From Microtetraspora sp. NBRC 13810 (lineage in GTDB: Bacteria; Actinomycetota; Actinomycetes; Streptosporangiales; Streptosporangiaceae), in NCBI RefSeq assembly GCF_030268685.1, contig NZ_BSRQ01000001.1:310001-374000 (forward strand): a stretch of DNA of 64,000 bases, in the 5' to 3' direction. Positions 35,570 through 45,197 of this stretch are shown here, one piece after another. The first letter of the stretch is position 1, and each line of letters begins with the position of its first letter. Under the pieces are notes generated by a model. That model did not search any database. It worked only from the letters and a program-made list of their open reading frames with translations, and had not been told where the DNA came from. Both the position numbers and the translations under genes were made by a program.

Positions 35570-35718
35570 ATCAGGTGACCCTAGCCCCCGCGAGCCGCCG
35601 GGACCCGTGGCCGCGATACCAAAGGAGGAGCGGGCGGGGGCCGCGCCCGGCCGAAGGTTCGCGGGAGGGATGCCGAGGGCCGATGTGCGCGGGCGGGCGG
35701 TTTTCCTAGCCTCGAAGC

Positions 35719-35952
35719 ATGAAAATCATCCAGTTCCTCGGGTTCTTCATGATCCTCCAGGGGGTCAGCGGGGCCATCGACCACGTGGCGGTGCAGCCGC
35801 TGTTCGGCGTCTTCCTCAACGTGTACAACCGGCTGGTCGTGCAACGGGTGCCGTTCTTCGAGGGGTATGAGGTGTTCGCGAACCTGTCGCTGGCGATCCT
35901 GGGGGTGGTCGTGGTCGTCGCGACGGAGCGGATCGGCCGGGTGCGCGGGTGA
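35719..35952 (+). CDS. Small membrane protein, two predicted helices
   Basis: A 77-residue protein with hydrophobic segments at about 3-22 and 53-70 and a short Arg-containing tail. The middle loop, YNRLVVQRVPFFEGYEVFAN, is polar and aromatic. It is not a recognised family. No Shine-Dalgarno is present, but TAGCCT stands 10 bases before the ATG, which fits a leaderless message. Codon use is normal for the region, so it is likely a real gene. Confidence 0.65.
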   Translation: MKIIQFLGFFMILQGVSGAIDHVAVQPLFGVFLNVYNRLVVQRVPFFEGYEVFANLSLAILGVVVVVATERIGRVRG

Positions 35953-36034
35953 GCGGTCCACGCCGGTCGTCCTCCGGGGCCGCCGTGCCCGGCGCGACTA
36001 GACTTCGGAGAGCGTGATCACGGGAGGCTGGCGC

Positions 36035-36172
36035 ATGGCCGAGATCTTCGTGCCGGACGGGTCGTGGACGTTCGACGGCGAGCCCGGCCGGCCGCCCCGG
36101 ACCGGGGTGCTGACCGGCGCGGAGTCCGCCGCGGCCGAGCGCGCGGTGAACCGCCGGCTCGGTGAGTCCTAG
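36035..36172 (+). CDS. Short protein upstream of the orphan histidine kinase
   Basis: A 45-residue product, MAEIFVPDGSWTFDGE and so on, with GGGAGG seven bases before the ATG. Its TAG overlaps the kinase GTG by one base (TAGTG). The sequence is soluble, with a basic C-terminal helix (AERAVNRRLGES). Translational coupling suggests a link to the kinase, perhaps only to drive its translation. No family recognised. Confidence 0.55.
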   Translation: MAEIFVPDGSWTFDGEPGRPPRTGVLTGAESAAAERAVNRRLGES

Positions 36173-37326
36173 TGCCGGCCGATCCGCCGCCGTGGCGGGA
36201 CGCGGGCCCGCGCCGGCGGGAGGTCCGGGACTGGGTGGTGGACACGGGGCTGTTCGTGTTCGCCGTGGCGTTCGGGATGCTGACGGCGGCCGAGCGGCTC
36301 GCGACGGCCACGCTGGACGTGCCCATGTGGGTGTTCCACCTCGACCAGGTGGTCGGGGTGCTGGGGTGCGCGGCGTTGTGGGCGCGGCGGCGGCGGCCGG
36401 TCGAGCTGGCCGTCGTGCTGGTCGTGCTGTCGGCGTACTCCGAGCTGGTCGCGGGCGCGATGCTGGTGGCGCTGTTCACCGTGGCGGTGCACCGGGCGGT
36501 GTGGACCTCGCTGGCCGTCTTCACGCTGAGCCTGGTGGCCGGGCTGGTCTACGTGCTGCTGCGTCCCGATCCCGAGCTGCCGCGGTTGGTGCTGTTCCTG
36601 CTGGGGTTCGCGTTCCAGGGGGCGGCGGTCGGCTGGGGGTTGTTCGTCCACCATCGGCGGCGGCTCATCGCGTCGCTGCGGGAGAGCGCCGCGCGGACCG
36701 AGGCCGAGGCGCAGCAGCGGGCCCGCGAGGCGATCGCCAGGGAGATCCACGACGTGCTCGGGCACCGGCTGTCGCTGCTGAGCGTGCACGCGGGCGCGCT
36801 GGAGTTCCACCCGCACGCCTCCGCCGAGGACATCTCCAGCGCGGCCAGGGTGATCAGGCAGAGCGCCCACCAGGCGTTACAGGACCTGCGCGAGGTCATC
36901 GGGGTGCTGCGCGCCCCGGTCGGCGAGCTGCCGCAGCCGACCCTCGCCGACGTCGGGGAACTCGTCGCCGACTCGCGGCGGGCCGGGATGCCGGTGACGT
37001 TGAGCGAGGAGGTCGCCGGCCCGGTCCCGGAGCGAGCCGGCCGTACGGCTTACCGGGTCGTACAGGAGGCGCTCACCAACGCCCGCAAGCACGCGCCGGG
37101 AGCCGAGGCGTCGGTGCGTCTGGCGGGCGCGCCCGGCCGGGGCTTGACCATCGAGGTGCGCAACTCCCCCGCCGCCAGCCCGCGGGCGGGCGGCGGCGGC
37201 CCCGGGCTGGGACTGGCCGGGCTCGGCGAGCGGGTCGCGCTGGACGGCGGGCGGCTGGAGCACGGGCCCGCGCCGGACGGCGGCTGGCGGGTGACGGCCC
37301 GGCTCCCCTGGCCCGCCACCGCGTAA
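36172..37326 (+). CDS. NarL-family sensor histidine kinase (HisKA_3), orphan
   Basis: A 384-residue membrane kinase. About five hydrophobic segments occupy residues 22-160, without an obvious external sensor domain. The dimerisation/phosphoacceptor helix is REAIAREIHDVLGHRLSLLS with His193. The N-box is EALTNARKHAPG and the G-box is GLGLAGLGERV. The length is typical of the short-sensor NarL-type kinases common in actinomycetes. No response regulator gene adjoins, so its partner is elsewhere. The GTG start is supported by the one-base overlap with the small upstream gene. Confidence 0.9.
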   Translation: MPADPPPWRDAGPRRREVRDWVVDTGLFVFAVAFGMLTAAERLATATLDVPMWVFHLDQVVGVLGCAALWARRRRPVELAVVLVVLSAYSELVAGAMLVALFTVAVHRAVWTSLAVFTLSLVAGLVYVLLRPDPELPRLVLFLLGFAFQGAAVGWGLFVHHRRRLIASLRESAARTEAEAQQRAREAIAREIHDVLGHRLSLLSVHAGALEFHPHASAEDISSAARVIRQSAHQALQDLREVIGVLRAPVGELPQPTLADVGELVADSRRAGMPVTLSEEVAGPVPERAGRTAYRVVQEALTNARKHAPGAEASVRLAGAPGRGLTIEVRNSPAASPRAGGGGPGLGLAGLGERVALDGGRLEHGPAPDGGWRVTARLPWPATA

Positions 37327-37538
37327 CACCTACTTTCTCCGCATTCTTACCTGTATTTCCCGGCACCTCGGATCATCGTTTCCCCTTTCCCGTGACGAAA
37401 GCGCCTCCTATAACCTTCCGGCCAGCTCAGACCGGTATCGATGAGAAAAAGGAATGCGGCTTCTCAGGTTTCGCCGGGTGTGCTTGAGTCGATGCAGCGG
37501 CCATTAACCGGCCGGTTCCCGTAAAGGGAAGGAATTCC

Positions 37539-37718
37539 ATGCGAACACGTCACCTCACCGCCGCGGCGGCGCTCCTCGCGGCGGTGGACGCGGTCACCGC
37601 GACACCGGCGGCGGGCCGGGGCGGCCTCTTCACCGGCCCGGCCTGCGGTCCGGTGGGCGGTCCGGTGAGCGGTCCGGTGAGCGGTCACCGGGCCGGCGCC
37701 ATGGACGTCCGCGCATGA
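37539..37718 (+). CDS. Small secreted peptide, unknown
   Basis: A 59-residue product, MRTRHLTAAAALLAAVDAVTA then a Gly/Pro/Val-rich tail with three GPV(G/S)G repeats. AAGGA stands before the ATG. The N-terminus is a plausible signal peptide, although an Asp interrupts the core. The stop overlaps the next ATG (ATGA), so it is co-translated with the lipoprotein gene. It is not a known family. Confidence 0.5.
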   Translation: MRTRHLTAAAALLAAVDAVTATPAAGRGGLFTGPACGPVGGPVSGPVSGHRAGAMDVRA

Positions 37719-38704
37719 GGACGGGCGTCGCCACCGCCGTCGCGTCGCTCACTCTGGCCGTCGGCTCGGCGGGGTGCGGGACCGGACAACCCGCCGCCGC
37801 CGCCCCGCCCGCGCGGATCGCGCTGCCGTTCGACCCCTACCGGCTGAGTTCGGAGGACCGCGGCCTGCTGCGGCGGGCGCACCACGCGCTGACCGAGCGG
37901 TGCATGCGGGCGCACGGCTTCGGCCGGACGTCGCGCCCCATGCCACCGGCCCAGGACGGCCCGCCCCAGCACGCCCGGCGGTACGGGGTGATCGACGAGG
38001 CGGTGGCCCACCGCTTCGGCTACCACTATCCGCCCGAGGCGGGCGACGATCCGCGCGGCGCCGGCGCCGCTCCGAACGAGGCGGGCGACGACCGGCGCGG
38101 GGCCGGGGACGAACCGCGCGAGGCGGGCGGCGATCCGCGCGGGGCCGGGGACGACCGGGCGGCGCGGTCCGCGGGCCGGGAGGGCGGGCTGCCTGCGCGG
38201 GAGGACGGGGTGTCTGCGCGGGAGGACGGGATGCCGGCGCGGGAGCGTGCCGCCCTGCACGGCACCGCCACCCGGCCCGGCTGCCGGGAGCGGGCCGGCA
38301 CGTGGCTGGCCGCCGGCGCGCCCCAGGACGACATGCGCCGGCTGGAGTCCCACAACCTGCGCACGGTCGAGGAGTCTGCCGCCCACCCGGACGTCCTGCG
38401 GGCACGGGACGCTTGGCGGGCCTGCATGCTGGCCTCCGGCTTCGACTACGCCGACCCGCGGGCCGCGGTCTCCGACCGGCGCTGGGCCCTCGACGCGCCC
38501 ACCGTCACGCCCGGCGAGCGGGCCACCGCGGTCGCGGACGTGCGCTGCAAGCACCGCTCCGGCCTGGTCGCCGCCTGGCTGGCCGCCGAGTCCGCCCTCC
38601 AGTCAGCCGTCATCGCCCGCGATCCCGACCGCTTCGCCCGCCTCCTCACTTACCGCCGCGACCAGTTGACCCGCGCCCGCCGGATCCTCGCCACCACCCG
38701 CTGA
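37715..38704 (+). CDS. Putative lipoprotein with Gly-Asp-Arg repeat region
   Basis: A 329-residue exported protein. The signal ends in GSAGC, a workable lipobox (Cys21). Residues 40-100 hold CMRAHGFGR. Residues 110-180 are low complexity, with EAGDDPRGAG-like units and AREDGVSAREDGMPARE. The C-terminal half has four Cys (PGCRERAG, WRACMLASGFDY, DVRCKHRSG), probably disulfide-linked, and the motif GFDYADPR. This CMRAxGF and CMxxxGF pattern is common in actinobacterial secreted lipoproteins of unknown function. The repeat region looks expandable. Confidence 0.75.
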   Translation: MRTGVATAVASLTLAVGSAGCGTGQPAAAAPPARIALPFDPYRLSSEDRGLLRRAHHALTERCMRAHGFGRTSRPMPPAQDGPPQHARRYGVIDEAVAHRFGYHYPPEAGDDPRGAGAAPNEAGDDRRGAGDEPREAGGDPRGAGDDRAARSAGREGGLPAREDGVSAREDGMPARERAALHGTATRPGCRERAGTWLAAGAPQDDMRRLESHNLRTVEESAAHPDVLRARDAWRACMLASGFDYADPRAAVSDRRWALDAPTVTPGERATAVADVRCKHRSGLVAAWLAAESALQSAVIARDPDRFARLLTYRRDQLTRARRILATTR

Positions 38705-38769
38705 ACGACGCCCTGATTAACACCCCCGATGCTTATGTGGTTACACAATTACATCAAGGGGGGCATGTC

Positions 38770-39167
38770 ATGATCGTGGAGTACGTCCGCTACCGAGTCC
38801 CGGACGCGGAGACGTTCGAGGCCGCCTACCGGCGGGCCGTGGTGCCGCTGGGCAAGGCGCCCCAGTGCCTGGACTACGAGCTGTCGAGGTGCGTCGACGA
38901 GCCGGAGTGCTACATCCCCGGATGCTCGCCCACCATCTCGGCCGGCGGCTCCGCGAGGACCAGCGCCGCCGCTGGGCGGCCCTGCTGATGGACGCGGCCG
39001 ACGAGGTGGGCCTGCCGGACGACCCCGAGTTCCGGGCCGCCTTCGCCGGTTACATCGAGTGGGGCACCCGCATCGCGGTGCACAACTCACAGCCGGGCGC
39101 GACGCTGCCGGCCCAGGCGCCGGTACCGCGCTGGGGCTGGGGCGTCGCCCCGCCGTACCAGCAGTGA
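38770..39167 (+). pseudogene. Remnant of an ABM-monooxygenase/truncated-globin fusion protein
   Basis: The first frame (from ATG 38770) encodes MIVEYVRYRVPDAETFEAAYRRA and continues to PECYI, the start of an antibiotic-biosynthesis-monooxygenase (ABM) domain. At about 38920 the frame changes. The rest encodes MLAHHLGRRLREDQRRRWAA, EWGTRIAVHN and PRWGWGVAPPYQQ, the C-terminal half of a group II truncated haemoglobin. The family has both domains complete, so roughly 100 or more residues are missing at the junction. Neither part alone would bind heme properly, because the proximal half of the globin is lost. Confidence 0.8.
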
Positions 39168-39209
39168 GCGGCGCCACGCGAACAAGCCAGTTGCGCATTT
39201 GTGAAATAA

Positions 39210-39495
39210 GGTCATCGGGCATCCCTTCGACCCGCTCAAACCGGCGGCGGCGATCGTGCTCTCCGCGGGCGTGGCCCTCTACTTCGCCGGCGACTACGGG
39301 TTCCGCCGGGTGCTCGGGCTCCGCCGGGCGGCGGTCAGGGGCGTGGTGGCGGTCGCCGCGCTGCCGGCCGCGGCAGCCGGGCTGTGGTCCGCGATGGCGC
39401 AGCTCGCGACCCTGGTGCTGCTCCTGGCGGCCATGCTCGCCGTCGAACACCGGCGCGCGTCCGCGGCGGAACCGTCCCTGGAGGCGGCCACCTGA
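39210..39495 (+). pseudogene. C-terminal remnant of an LtrA-like membrane protein
   Basis: The frame HPFDPLKPAAAIVLSAGVALYFAGDYGFRRVLGLRR (about 39215-39325) followed by two hydrophobic segments resembles the last part of low-temperature-requirement protein A (LtrA). A stop codon in frame stands immediately upstream, and no ATG or ribosome site is present; a GTG at 39256 could at most give 79 residues. It lies directly after another gene remnant. The family assignment is from memory of its pattern and is moderate. Confidence 0.55.
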
Positions 39496-39762
39496 GCCCC
39501 CGCCCAGACGGTCGATGACCAGCGGGATGGGGGCGGACCAGCGTACGCGTCCGCCCCCCCTTCCCGCTCCCCCGGGTTGCCCCCACCACCAGGTTTAGTG
39601 CGTCTGCCGTTTGTTGTGCACCCGGTGACCTGGGGAAACAAAATCGCCGTCGCGACAAAGGGGAGTTACCGGCCTTTTCAACTGGAAGTGGTGCTGCTTG
39701 TCTAGGCTTGAGGCCGAGCCGATTCATCTTGTGGGGTCCACCGGACAGAAGGCGGATGACCG

Positions 39763-42700
39763 ATGGGGCGTCAGGAGAAACCGGTCGATCCGGCGGCAGG
39801 ACCGCTCCAGCGTTTCGCCTTCGACCTGCGGCGGTTACGGGAACAGGCCGGCGGGCCCACCTATCGGCAGATGGCCGCGCGGGTGCCGGCGTCGGTGGCG
39901 GCGCTGTCCAGGGCCGCCGCGGGCGACCGGCTGCCGTCGCTGCCGGTGCTGCTCGCGTACGTGCGCGCGTGCGACGGCGACCCGGCCGAGTGGGAGCGGC
40001 GCTGGCGCGAGCTGGAGAACGCCGACGCGGAACCGCCCTACCGCGGCCTGGCCCGGTTCGGCCACGAGGACGCGGGGGTGTTCTTCGGCAGGGACGCGCT
40101 CGTCGCCGACCTGACCGGGCAGCTTGCCGGGCGGCGGCTGGTCGCGGTGACCGGCCCGTCGGGCAGCGGCAAGTCCTCGCTCCTGCGGGCGGGCCTGGTA
40201 CCCGCCGTCGCCGAGGCGCGGGAACCGGCGAAGGTCGTGGTCATCACGCCGGGCGAACGGCCCTTCCACACGCACGCCGCCGTGCTCCGCGAGCTGGGCC
40301 GCGTACCGGGGCTGGTGGTGGTGGACCAGTTCGAGGAGGCGTACACGCTCTGCGCCGATCCGGCGGAACGCGCCCGGTTCGTCGACGCCCTGCTGGCGGT
40401 GTGCGAGGCCGGTTCCCGGAGCCGGGTGGTGCTCGGCGTGCGCGCCGACTTCTACGGCCGGCTGGCCGAGCACCGCCGGCTCACCCGCGAGCTGCGCGGC
40501 ATCGGCCTGCTGGTGGGGCCGATGACCGAGGAGGAGCTGCGGGAGGCGATCGTACGGCCGGCCGCCGGGGCCGGGCTGATCGTCGAGCGGGCCCTGACCG
40601 AGCGGATCGTCCAGGAGGTGGCCGGCGAACCCGGCGGGCTGCCGCTGATGTCCCACGCGCTGCTGGAGACGTGGCACCGCCGCCGGGGCAGGACGCTGAC
40701 CCTGGCCGGTTACGAAGCCGCCGGCGGCGTACGGGGCGCGGTCGCCCACTCTGCCGAGCAGGTGTACGCCGACCTGCCGGCCGGGCACGCCCGGCTCGCC
40801 CGCAGGATCCTGCTGCGGCTGATCACCCCCGGCGCCGACTCCCGGCACACCCGCCGCCCGGCCCGCCGTACCGAACTCGACACCGGCGACCCGGCCGGCA
40901 CCGCCCTCGTCCTGGAACGCCTGGCGCAGTCCCGCCTCATCACCGTGGACGAGGACACCGTGCACCTCGCCCACGAGGCGCTCATCACCTCCTGGCCCCG
41001 GCTGCTCGGCTGGGTGGAGGAGGACCGCGAACGGCTCCGTACCCGCGACCAGCTCGCCCAGGCCGCCGCCGCGTGGACGGAGCTCGACCGCGACCCGGGG
41101 GCGCTGTACCGCGGCGTGCGCCTGGCGGCGGCCGAGGAGGCGCTCGCCGGGGAGCACCGGGACGATCTCACCGCCGCCGAGCGGGCGTTCCTGACCGCCG
41201 GGCTGGCGGCCCGCGACGAGGAACGGCGCACCGCCGCCAGGACCGCCCGGCGGCTGCGCGCGCTCACCGCCGCGCTGTCGGTCCTGCTGCTGGTGGCCGC
41301 CACCGGCGTGCTCGTCGTGTGGCGGCAGGAGCGCGCGGCCCAGGACGAGCGGCGGCAGGCCACGTCACGCCAGCTCGCGGCCGAGGCGAGGGCCGCCGCC
41401 GACGGCGACGTACGCCGCGCCGCCGCGCTCGCCCTCCAGGCGTACCGCACCGCGCCGACCGCCCAGGCCCGCGACGCCGTGCTGAGCATCGCCGCCGCGC
41501 CCGCCTACACCAGCCGGCTGACCAGCGCCGCGGGCGCCGTGGGGGCGGTGACGTTCACGCCCGACGGGCGGCTGCTGGCCTACGGGGAACGCGACGGGAG
41601 CGTGCGCCTCTGGGACACGCGCACACGTTCGACGGTCGCCGTGCTGCGCCGCCACTCCTCCCCCGTGCAGGCGCTGGCGTTCAGCCCCGACGCCCGGCGG
41701 CTGGTCTCCGCGGACGCCGGCATCAACGTCGTGATCTGGGACGTCGCCCGGCGGACCGCCATCCGGACGGTCGACGGCCCGCGGATCCCGGTCAGCGGCG
41801 TCGCCTTCAGCCTGGACGGCACCCGGATCACCGCCACCACCGCCTACCCCGGCTACGACGACCGCGTCTGGGACGCGCACACCGGCCGCCGCCTCACCCC
41901 CGGCGACTCCGCCTTCCACGCCCTGCGCGCCAAGATCGTCGACAAACGCTGCCCATGCGACCCCGACCTCCCCACCACCGCCCCACCCCCCGCGACCACC
42001 CGCACGGAACTGACCGCGGCCACCCCTCCCGCCGCCGGACGCAACGCCTCTCAGCACCCGGCGACCGACACCGCTCCCACCGACGCCGCCCCGGACCGGG
42101 CCACCACCGACGGCGCGACCCGCCCTCCCCACACCGAGGACGCCACCTCCCTGGATGACGTCTACCTGGATGACGCCTCCCGGGGCGAGGTCTCCCGGGG
42201 CGAGGTCTCCCGTGGTGGCGCCTCTCGGGATGGTGCCATTCGGGTGGGGGTGGAGGGGTGTGTGGTGTACGCGCTGGGGGTCGATGGGCGGGTGTCCGCG
42301 TGTGGGGATCCGCTTTCCGGGACGATCGGCGTGCGGAGGGAGGGGGGTGATGTGACGCTGGACGCGGGGCGGTCGGAGGTGCGGGCGCTCGCTTTCTCCG
42401 GTGACGCCCGCCTCCTCGTCTCCGGTGACGCCCGCGGCGCCACCACCGTCTGGGATGTCGACCGGTCCGGTCAGGTGGTCGCCTTCCGGGCGCACGTCGG
42501 CCCGGTCGTGGACGTGGCGGTGAGCGGTGACGGGCGGTGGCTCGCCTCGGCGGGGCAGGACGGCACGGTGGTGGTGTGGGACCGGGAGGCCCTGCCGCTG
42601 ACCCGGCACACCGCCGCGGTCACCTCCCTGGCACACGTCCCCGGCGCCCGGACCCTCGCCAGCGCCGCCGCCGACTCCACCGCCCTGCTGTGGGACCGCA

Positions 42701-43698
42701 CGACCGGCGTCCCGACCCTCTTGGACACCACCGGCGCCAACCCGGCCAACTCGCAAACCGCCGCCGCGGACACCGGCTGGCCAGACACCACCCACTCGGG
42801 CACCAACGGCTCGGGCGTGGACGGCTCAGGCACCAACGGCTCGGGTGTGGACGGTTCGGGCGCCAACGGCTCGGGTGTGGACGGCTCGGGCGCCACCCGT
42901 TCGGGTAGCGACGGCTCGGCTACCGGCGGCGGTCCGGATGGCGGCATGCCCGTTGGGGCTGTCGCCTTCGGGCCGGGGGGCAGGGTGCTCGCCGTCGCCG
43001 TCGGGCATGAGGTGCGGTTGTGGGACGCGATCGCCCGGCGGCCGGGGATGGCGCTGCGGAACACCGCCACGGTCCGCGCGGTGGACTTCAGCCCTGACGG
43101 GCGGCTGGTGACGGCGGGTGGCACCGACGGCGTGGTCCGGGCGTGGGACGTGCGGACCGGGGATGTCGTGTTCGCGTTGGAGCATGCCGGGGTGGTTGAC
43201 ACGCTCGCGTTCCTGCCGGCGCCGCCGTACCTGCTGGCGGTCGGTGACAGCAGCGGGGCCGTCTCGCTGATCGACCCGGCGACCGGGCGGTGGGGCGCGG
43301 TGCTGCCCCGGCAGGCCGGCGCGATCGGCGACCTGGACGTCGCTCCCGGCGGGCGGCTGCTGGCCGCCGTCGCCAACGGCCGGGTCGTGTTCTTCGACAC
43401 CGCCCGGCGTGCCGCCGCCGGGGCCCTGCACGGGCAGCGGGACCCGGCGGGCAGCGTGGCCTTCAGCCCGGACGGCAGGCTGCTCGCCTCGGGCGACCAC
43501 CGCGGCACCGTGACCGTCTGGGACGTCGCGACCCGGCGCGCCGTGAGCAGGCTCACCGGTCACGACGGCCCGGTCAACGACGTCCTGTTCACTGGCGACT
43601 CCGCCCACGTCGTCTCCGCCGGCGACGACCACCGCATCATCACCTGGCCGATCCGCCCGGCCGACGCCCTGCCCCGCCTCGCCGCCCTCTCCCACTGA
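39763..43698 (+). CDS. HTH - nSTAND NTPase - WD40 repeat signalling protein
   Basis: A 1311-residue multidomain protein. An XRE-like helix-turn-helix (about 15-75) is followed by a STAND-type NTPase: Walker A GPSGSGKSS at 131-139 and Walker B VVVDQFEEAY near 187. The sensor region GVRADFYGRLAEH and GGLPLMSHALLETW come next. One membrane helix lies near 505-522 (ALTAALSVLLLVAATGVLVVW). The C-terminal half is a WD40 propeller (repeated FSPDGRLLASGD...VTVWD). Two low-complexity inserts split the blades: RGEVSRGEVSRGG around 825 and NGSGVDGSG repeats around 1010-1050. Such proteins act as ligand-triggered switches, sometimes in defence; the role here is unknown. Confidence 0.9.
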   Translation: MGRQEKPVDPAAGPLQRFAFDLRRLREQAGGPTYRQMAARVPASVAALSRAAAGDRLPSLPVLLAYVRACDGDPAEWERRWRELENADAEPPYRGLARFGHEDAGVFFGRDALVADLTGQLAGRRLVAVTGPSGSGKSSLLRAGLVPAVAEAREPAKVVVITPGERPFHTHAAVLRELGRVPGLVVVDQFEEAYTLCADPAERARFVDALLAVCEAGSRSRVVLGVRADFYGRLAEHRRLTRELRGIGLLVGPMTEEELREAIVRPAAGAGLIVERALTERIVQEVAGEPGGLPLMSHALLETWHRRRGRTLTLAGYEAAGGVRGAVAHSAEQVYADLPAGHARLARRILLRLITPGADSRHTRRPARRTELDTGDPAGTALVLERLAQSRLITVDEDTVHLAHEALITSWPRLLGWVEEDRERLRTRDQLAQAAAAWTELDRDPGALYRGVRLAAAEEALAGEHRDDLTAAERAFLTAGLAARDEERRTAARTARRLRALTAALSVLLLVAATGVLVVWRQERAAQDERRQATSRQLAAEARAAADGDVRRAAALALQAYRTAPTAQARDAVLSIAAAPAYTSRLTSAAGAVGAVTFTPDGRLLAYGERDGSVRLWDTRTRSTVAVLRRHSSPVQALAFSPDARRLVSADAGINVVIWDVARRTAIRTVDGPRIPVSGVAFSLDGTRITATTAYPGYDDRVWDAHTGRRLTPGDSAFHALRAKIVDKRCPCDPDLPTTAPPPATTRTELTAATPPAAGRNASQHPATDTAPTDAAPDRATTDGATRPPHTEDATSLDDVYLDDASRGEVSRGEVSRGGASRDGAIRVGVEGCVVYALGVDGRVSACGDPLSGTIGVRREGGDVTLDAGRSEVRALAFSGDARLLVSGDARGATTVWDVDRSGQVVAFRAHVGPVVDVAVSGDGRWLASAGQDGTVVVWDREALPLTRHTAAVTSLAHVPGARTLASAAADSTALLWDRTTGVPTLLDTTGANPANSQTAAADTGWPDTTHSGTNGSGVDGSGTNGSGVDGSGANGSGVDGSGATRSGSDGSATGGGPDGGMPVGAVAFGPGGRVLAVAVGHEVRLWDAIARRPGMALRNTATVRAVDFSPDGRLVTAGGTDGVVRAWDVRTGDVVFALEHAGVVDTLAFLPAPPYLLAVGDSSGAVSLIDPATGRWGAVLPRQAGAIGDLDVAPGGRLLAAVANGRVVFFDTARRAAAGALHGQRDPAGSVAFSPDGRLLASGDHRGTVTVWDVATRRAVSRLTGHDGPVNDVLFTGDSAHVVSAGDDHRIITWPIRPADALPRLAALSH

Positions 43699-43808
43699 CC
43701 CACCCCATCGCGCGACGACAACCCCGCCCACAGCAGGCCGACCCCACGGAAAGCCGCGCTCAGCGCCAGGCGGGGGTCAGCGCCAGGCGAGGGGCAGCAG
43801 CAGGCGGG

Positions 43809-45197
43809 TCAGCGGCAGGCGGGGGCGGCGAAGGTGGGGCGGGCTACTTCGGTGAAGCGGCAGCCGAAGTCGGGGCGGGAGGTGTGGTGGACCTGGTCGC
43901 CCGCCGCGCGCCTGCCCTGCTCGACCCAGGTGACCAGGTCGTCGAAGGCGCGGGTCAGCTCGCCCGGGGTGAAGTCGCAGTGGCCGACGGCCCTGATCGC
44001 GCGGGAGACGAAGTTGCCGGACTGCCGGTGGCGGGCGGCGCGGTCCGCGTAGATCTGCTCCATGGAGTACGGAACGAAGAGGTCGCCGATGTTGTGCAGG
44101 GACAGGACAGGTATGCGCGGGTCACCCTCGACCGCGGGGATGCCGTCGAGGCCGCGGCTCGGCCGGTCGGTGGGCGCGACCCGCAGCACGTCCCGGTTGA
44201 GTTCGCGCTCGGCCCTGGAGAGGCCCGGCCGGTCGTCGAGCTGGTAGACCGTGCGCCGGTTGTCCACGACGTTCCCGTCGGCGATGCTCGCGGTGCCGCC
44301 GGTCAGGCCGGGATAGAGGCCGAACAGGAACGGGATCTGGGTGAGCGGCGCGCGGCCGGTCGCGTTCCAGAAGGCGAAGGCGGAGTCGAAGCCCGGGCGG
44401 TCGCCGCCGCTGCGCCGCTCGACCGCGTCGCTCCAGGTCCTGCCCAGCTTGGTGAGCGTCGGCGCGCTGCCCTGGTTGAAGCCGGTGCCGAGCTCGGGCA
44501 GCAGGCCGAGGACCCGGTCGGCGTAGACCTGCCCGTAGTCGGGCGCGGGGGCGAGCGGGAAGTCGGTGGGCGTGCCGGTGAGCGCGGCGGCGGTCACGTT
44601 GGCGTCGGTGAAGTAGTCGTACAGCGCCGTGTCGCCGAGGACGCCGCAGGCGGGCATCGCACCGGCGAACGTCCTGCGGTAACGCTCGACGGCGACCGCG
44701 GTGACGTGCCCGCCCATGGAGAACCCGGTCATGTACACCCGGCGCGCGGGCTTGCCGGTGACCTGGCGGGCCAGCGCGATCAGCTCGTGCGAGTCTTCGA
44801 CGCCCTGCCCGACGTCGTAGCCGTTGGTCTCGTAGCTGGAGGCGGCCCAGGCGTAGCCGCGCGCGATGAGATGCGCCCTGATGGGCGAGTCGTCGACGTA
44901 GACGGTGGTGCCGGTGCCCCGGTAGCCGTGGGCGTAGAGGACGAGTTCGCCGTTCCAGCGGGCGGGCACCTCGATCCGGTAGGCGGCGCCGTCCTTGACG
45001 CCCGCGTGGGCGGTGGCGCCGGGCAGCGCGGTGAAGGGGCGGCCGGAGGTGTCGCACCAGGGGTCGGCCACGGTGTATCCGGGCTGGGTCTCGCTCGGCA
45101 CGGGCGCGGCGCAGGCCGCCGCCGTGGCGGACGGGGCCCAGACGACCGATACGGCCGCGGCCAGTAAGGCCGAAACACCGATCCGAAGTGACCTCAT
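43809..45197 (-). CDS. Secreted alpha/beta hydrolase
   Basis: A 462-residue exported hydrolase. The signal peptide (MRSLRIGVSALLAAAVSVVWAP, then ATAAA) is clear, and GGAGGAG precedes the ATG. The nucleophile elbow is TGFSMGGHV. YAHGYRGTG holds the oxyanion region, and the C-terminal AVGHCDFTPGELTRAF supplies the catalytic His. Cys residues at both ends (ACAAP, DPWCDTS, DFGCRF, PACR) suggest disulfides. It resembles secreted phthalyl-amidase or tannase-like hydrolases, but the substrate is unknown. Small CAGCGCCAGGCG-type repeats sit just after the stop. Confidence 0.85.
   Translation of the reverse strand: MRSLRIGVSALLAAAVSVVWAPSATAAACAAPVPSETQPGYTVADPWCDTSGRPFTALPGATAHAGVKDGAAYRIEVPARWNGELVLYAHGYRGTGTTVYVDDSPIRAHLIARGYAWAASSYETNGYDVGQGVEDSHELIALARQVTGKPARRVYMTGFSMGGHVTAVAVERYRRTFAGAMPACGVLGDTALYDYFTDANVTAAALTGTPTDFPLAPAPDYGQVYADRVLGLLPELGTGFNQGSAPTLTKLGRTWSDAVERRSGGDRPGFDSAFAFWNATGRAPLTQIPFLFGLYPGLTGGTASIADGNVVDNRRTVYQLDDRPGLSRAERELNRDVLRVAPTDRPSRGLDGIPAVEGDPRIPVLSLHNIGDLFVPYSMEQIYADRAARHRQSGNFVSRAIRAVGHCDFTPGELTRAFDDLVTWVEQGRRAAGDQVHHTSRPDFGCRFTEVARPTFAAPACR

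Noticed and set aside
38865-39167. Separate 100-residue gene inside the ABM-globin remnant
   Set aside because: Its first 20 residues are out-of-frame translation of the ABM part, and only the second half matches globin, so it is part of one broken gene.
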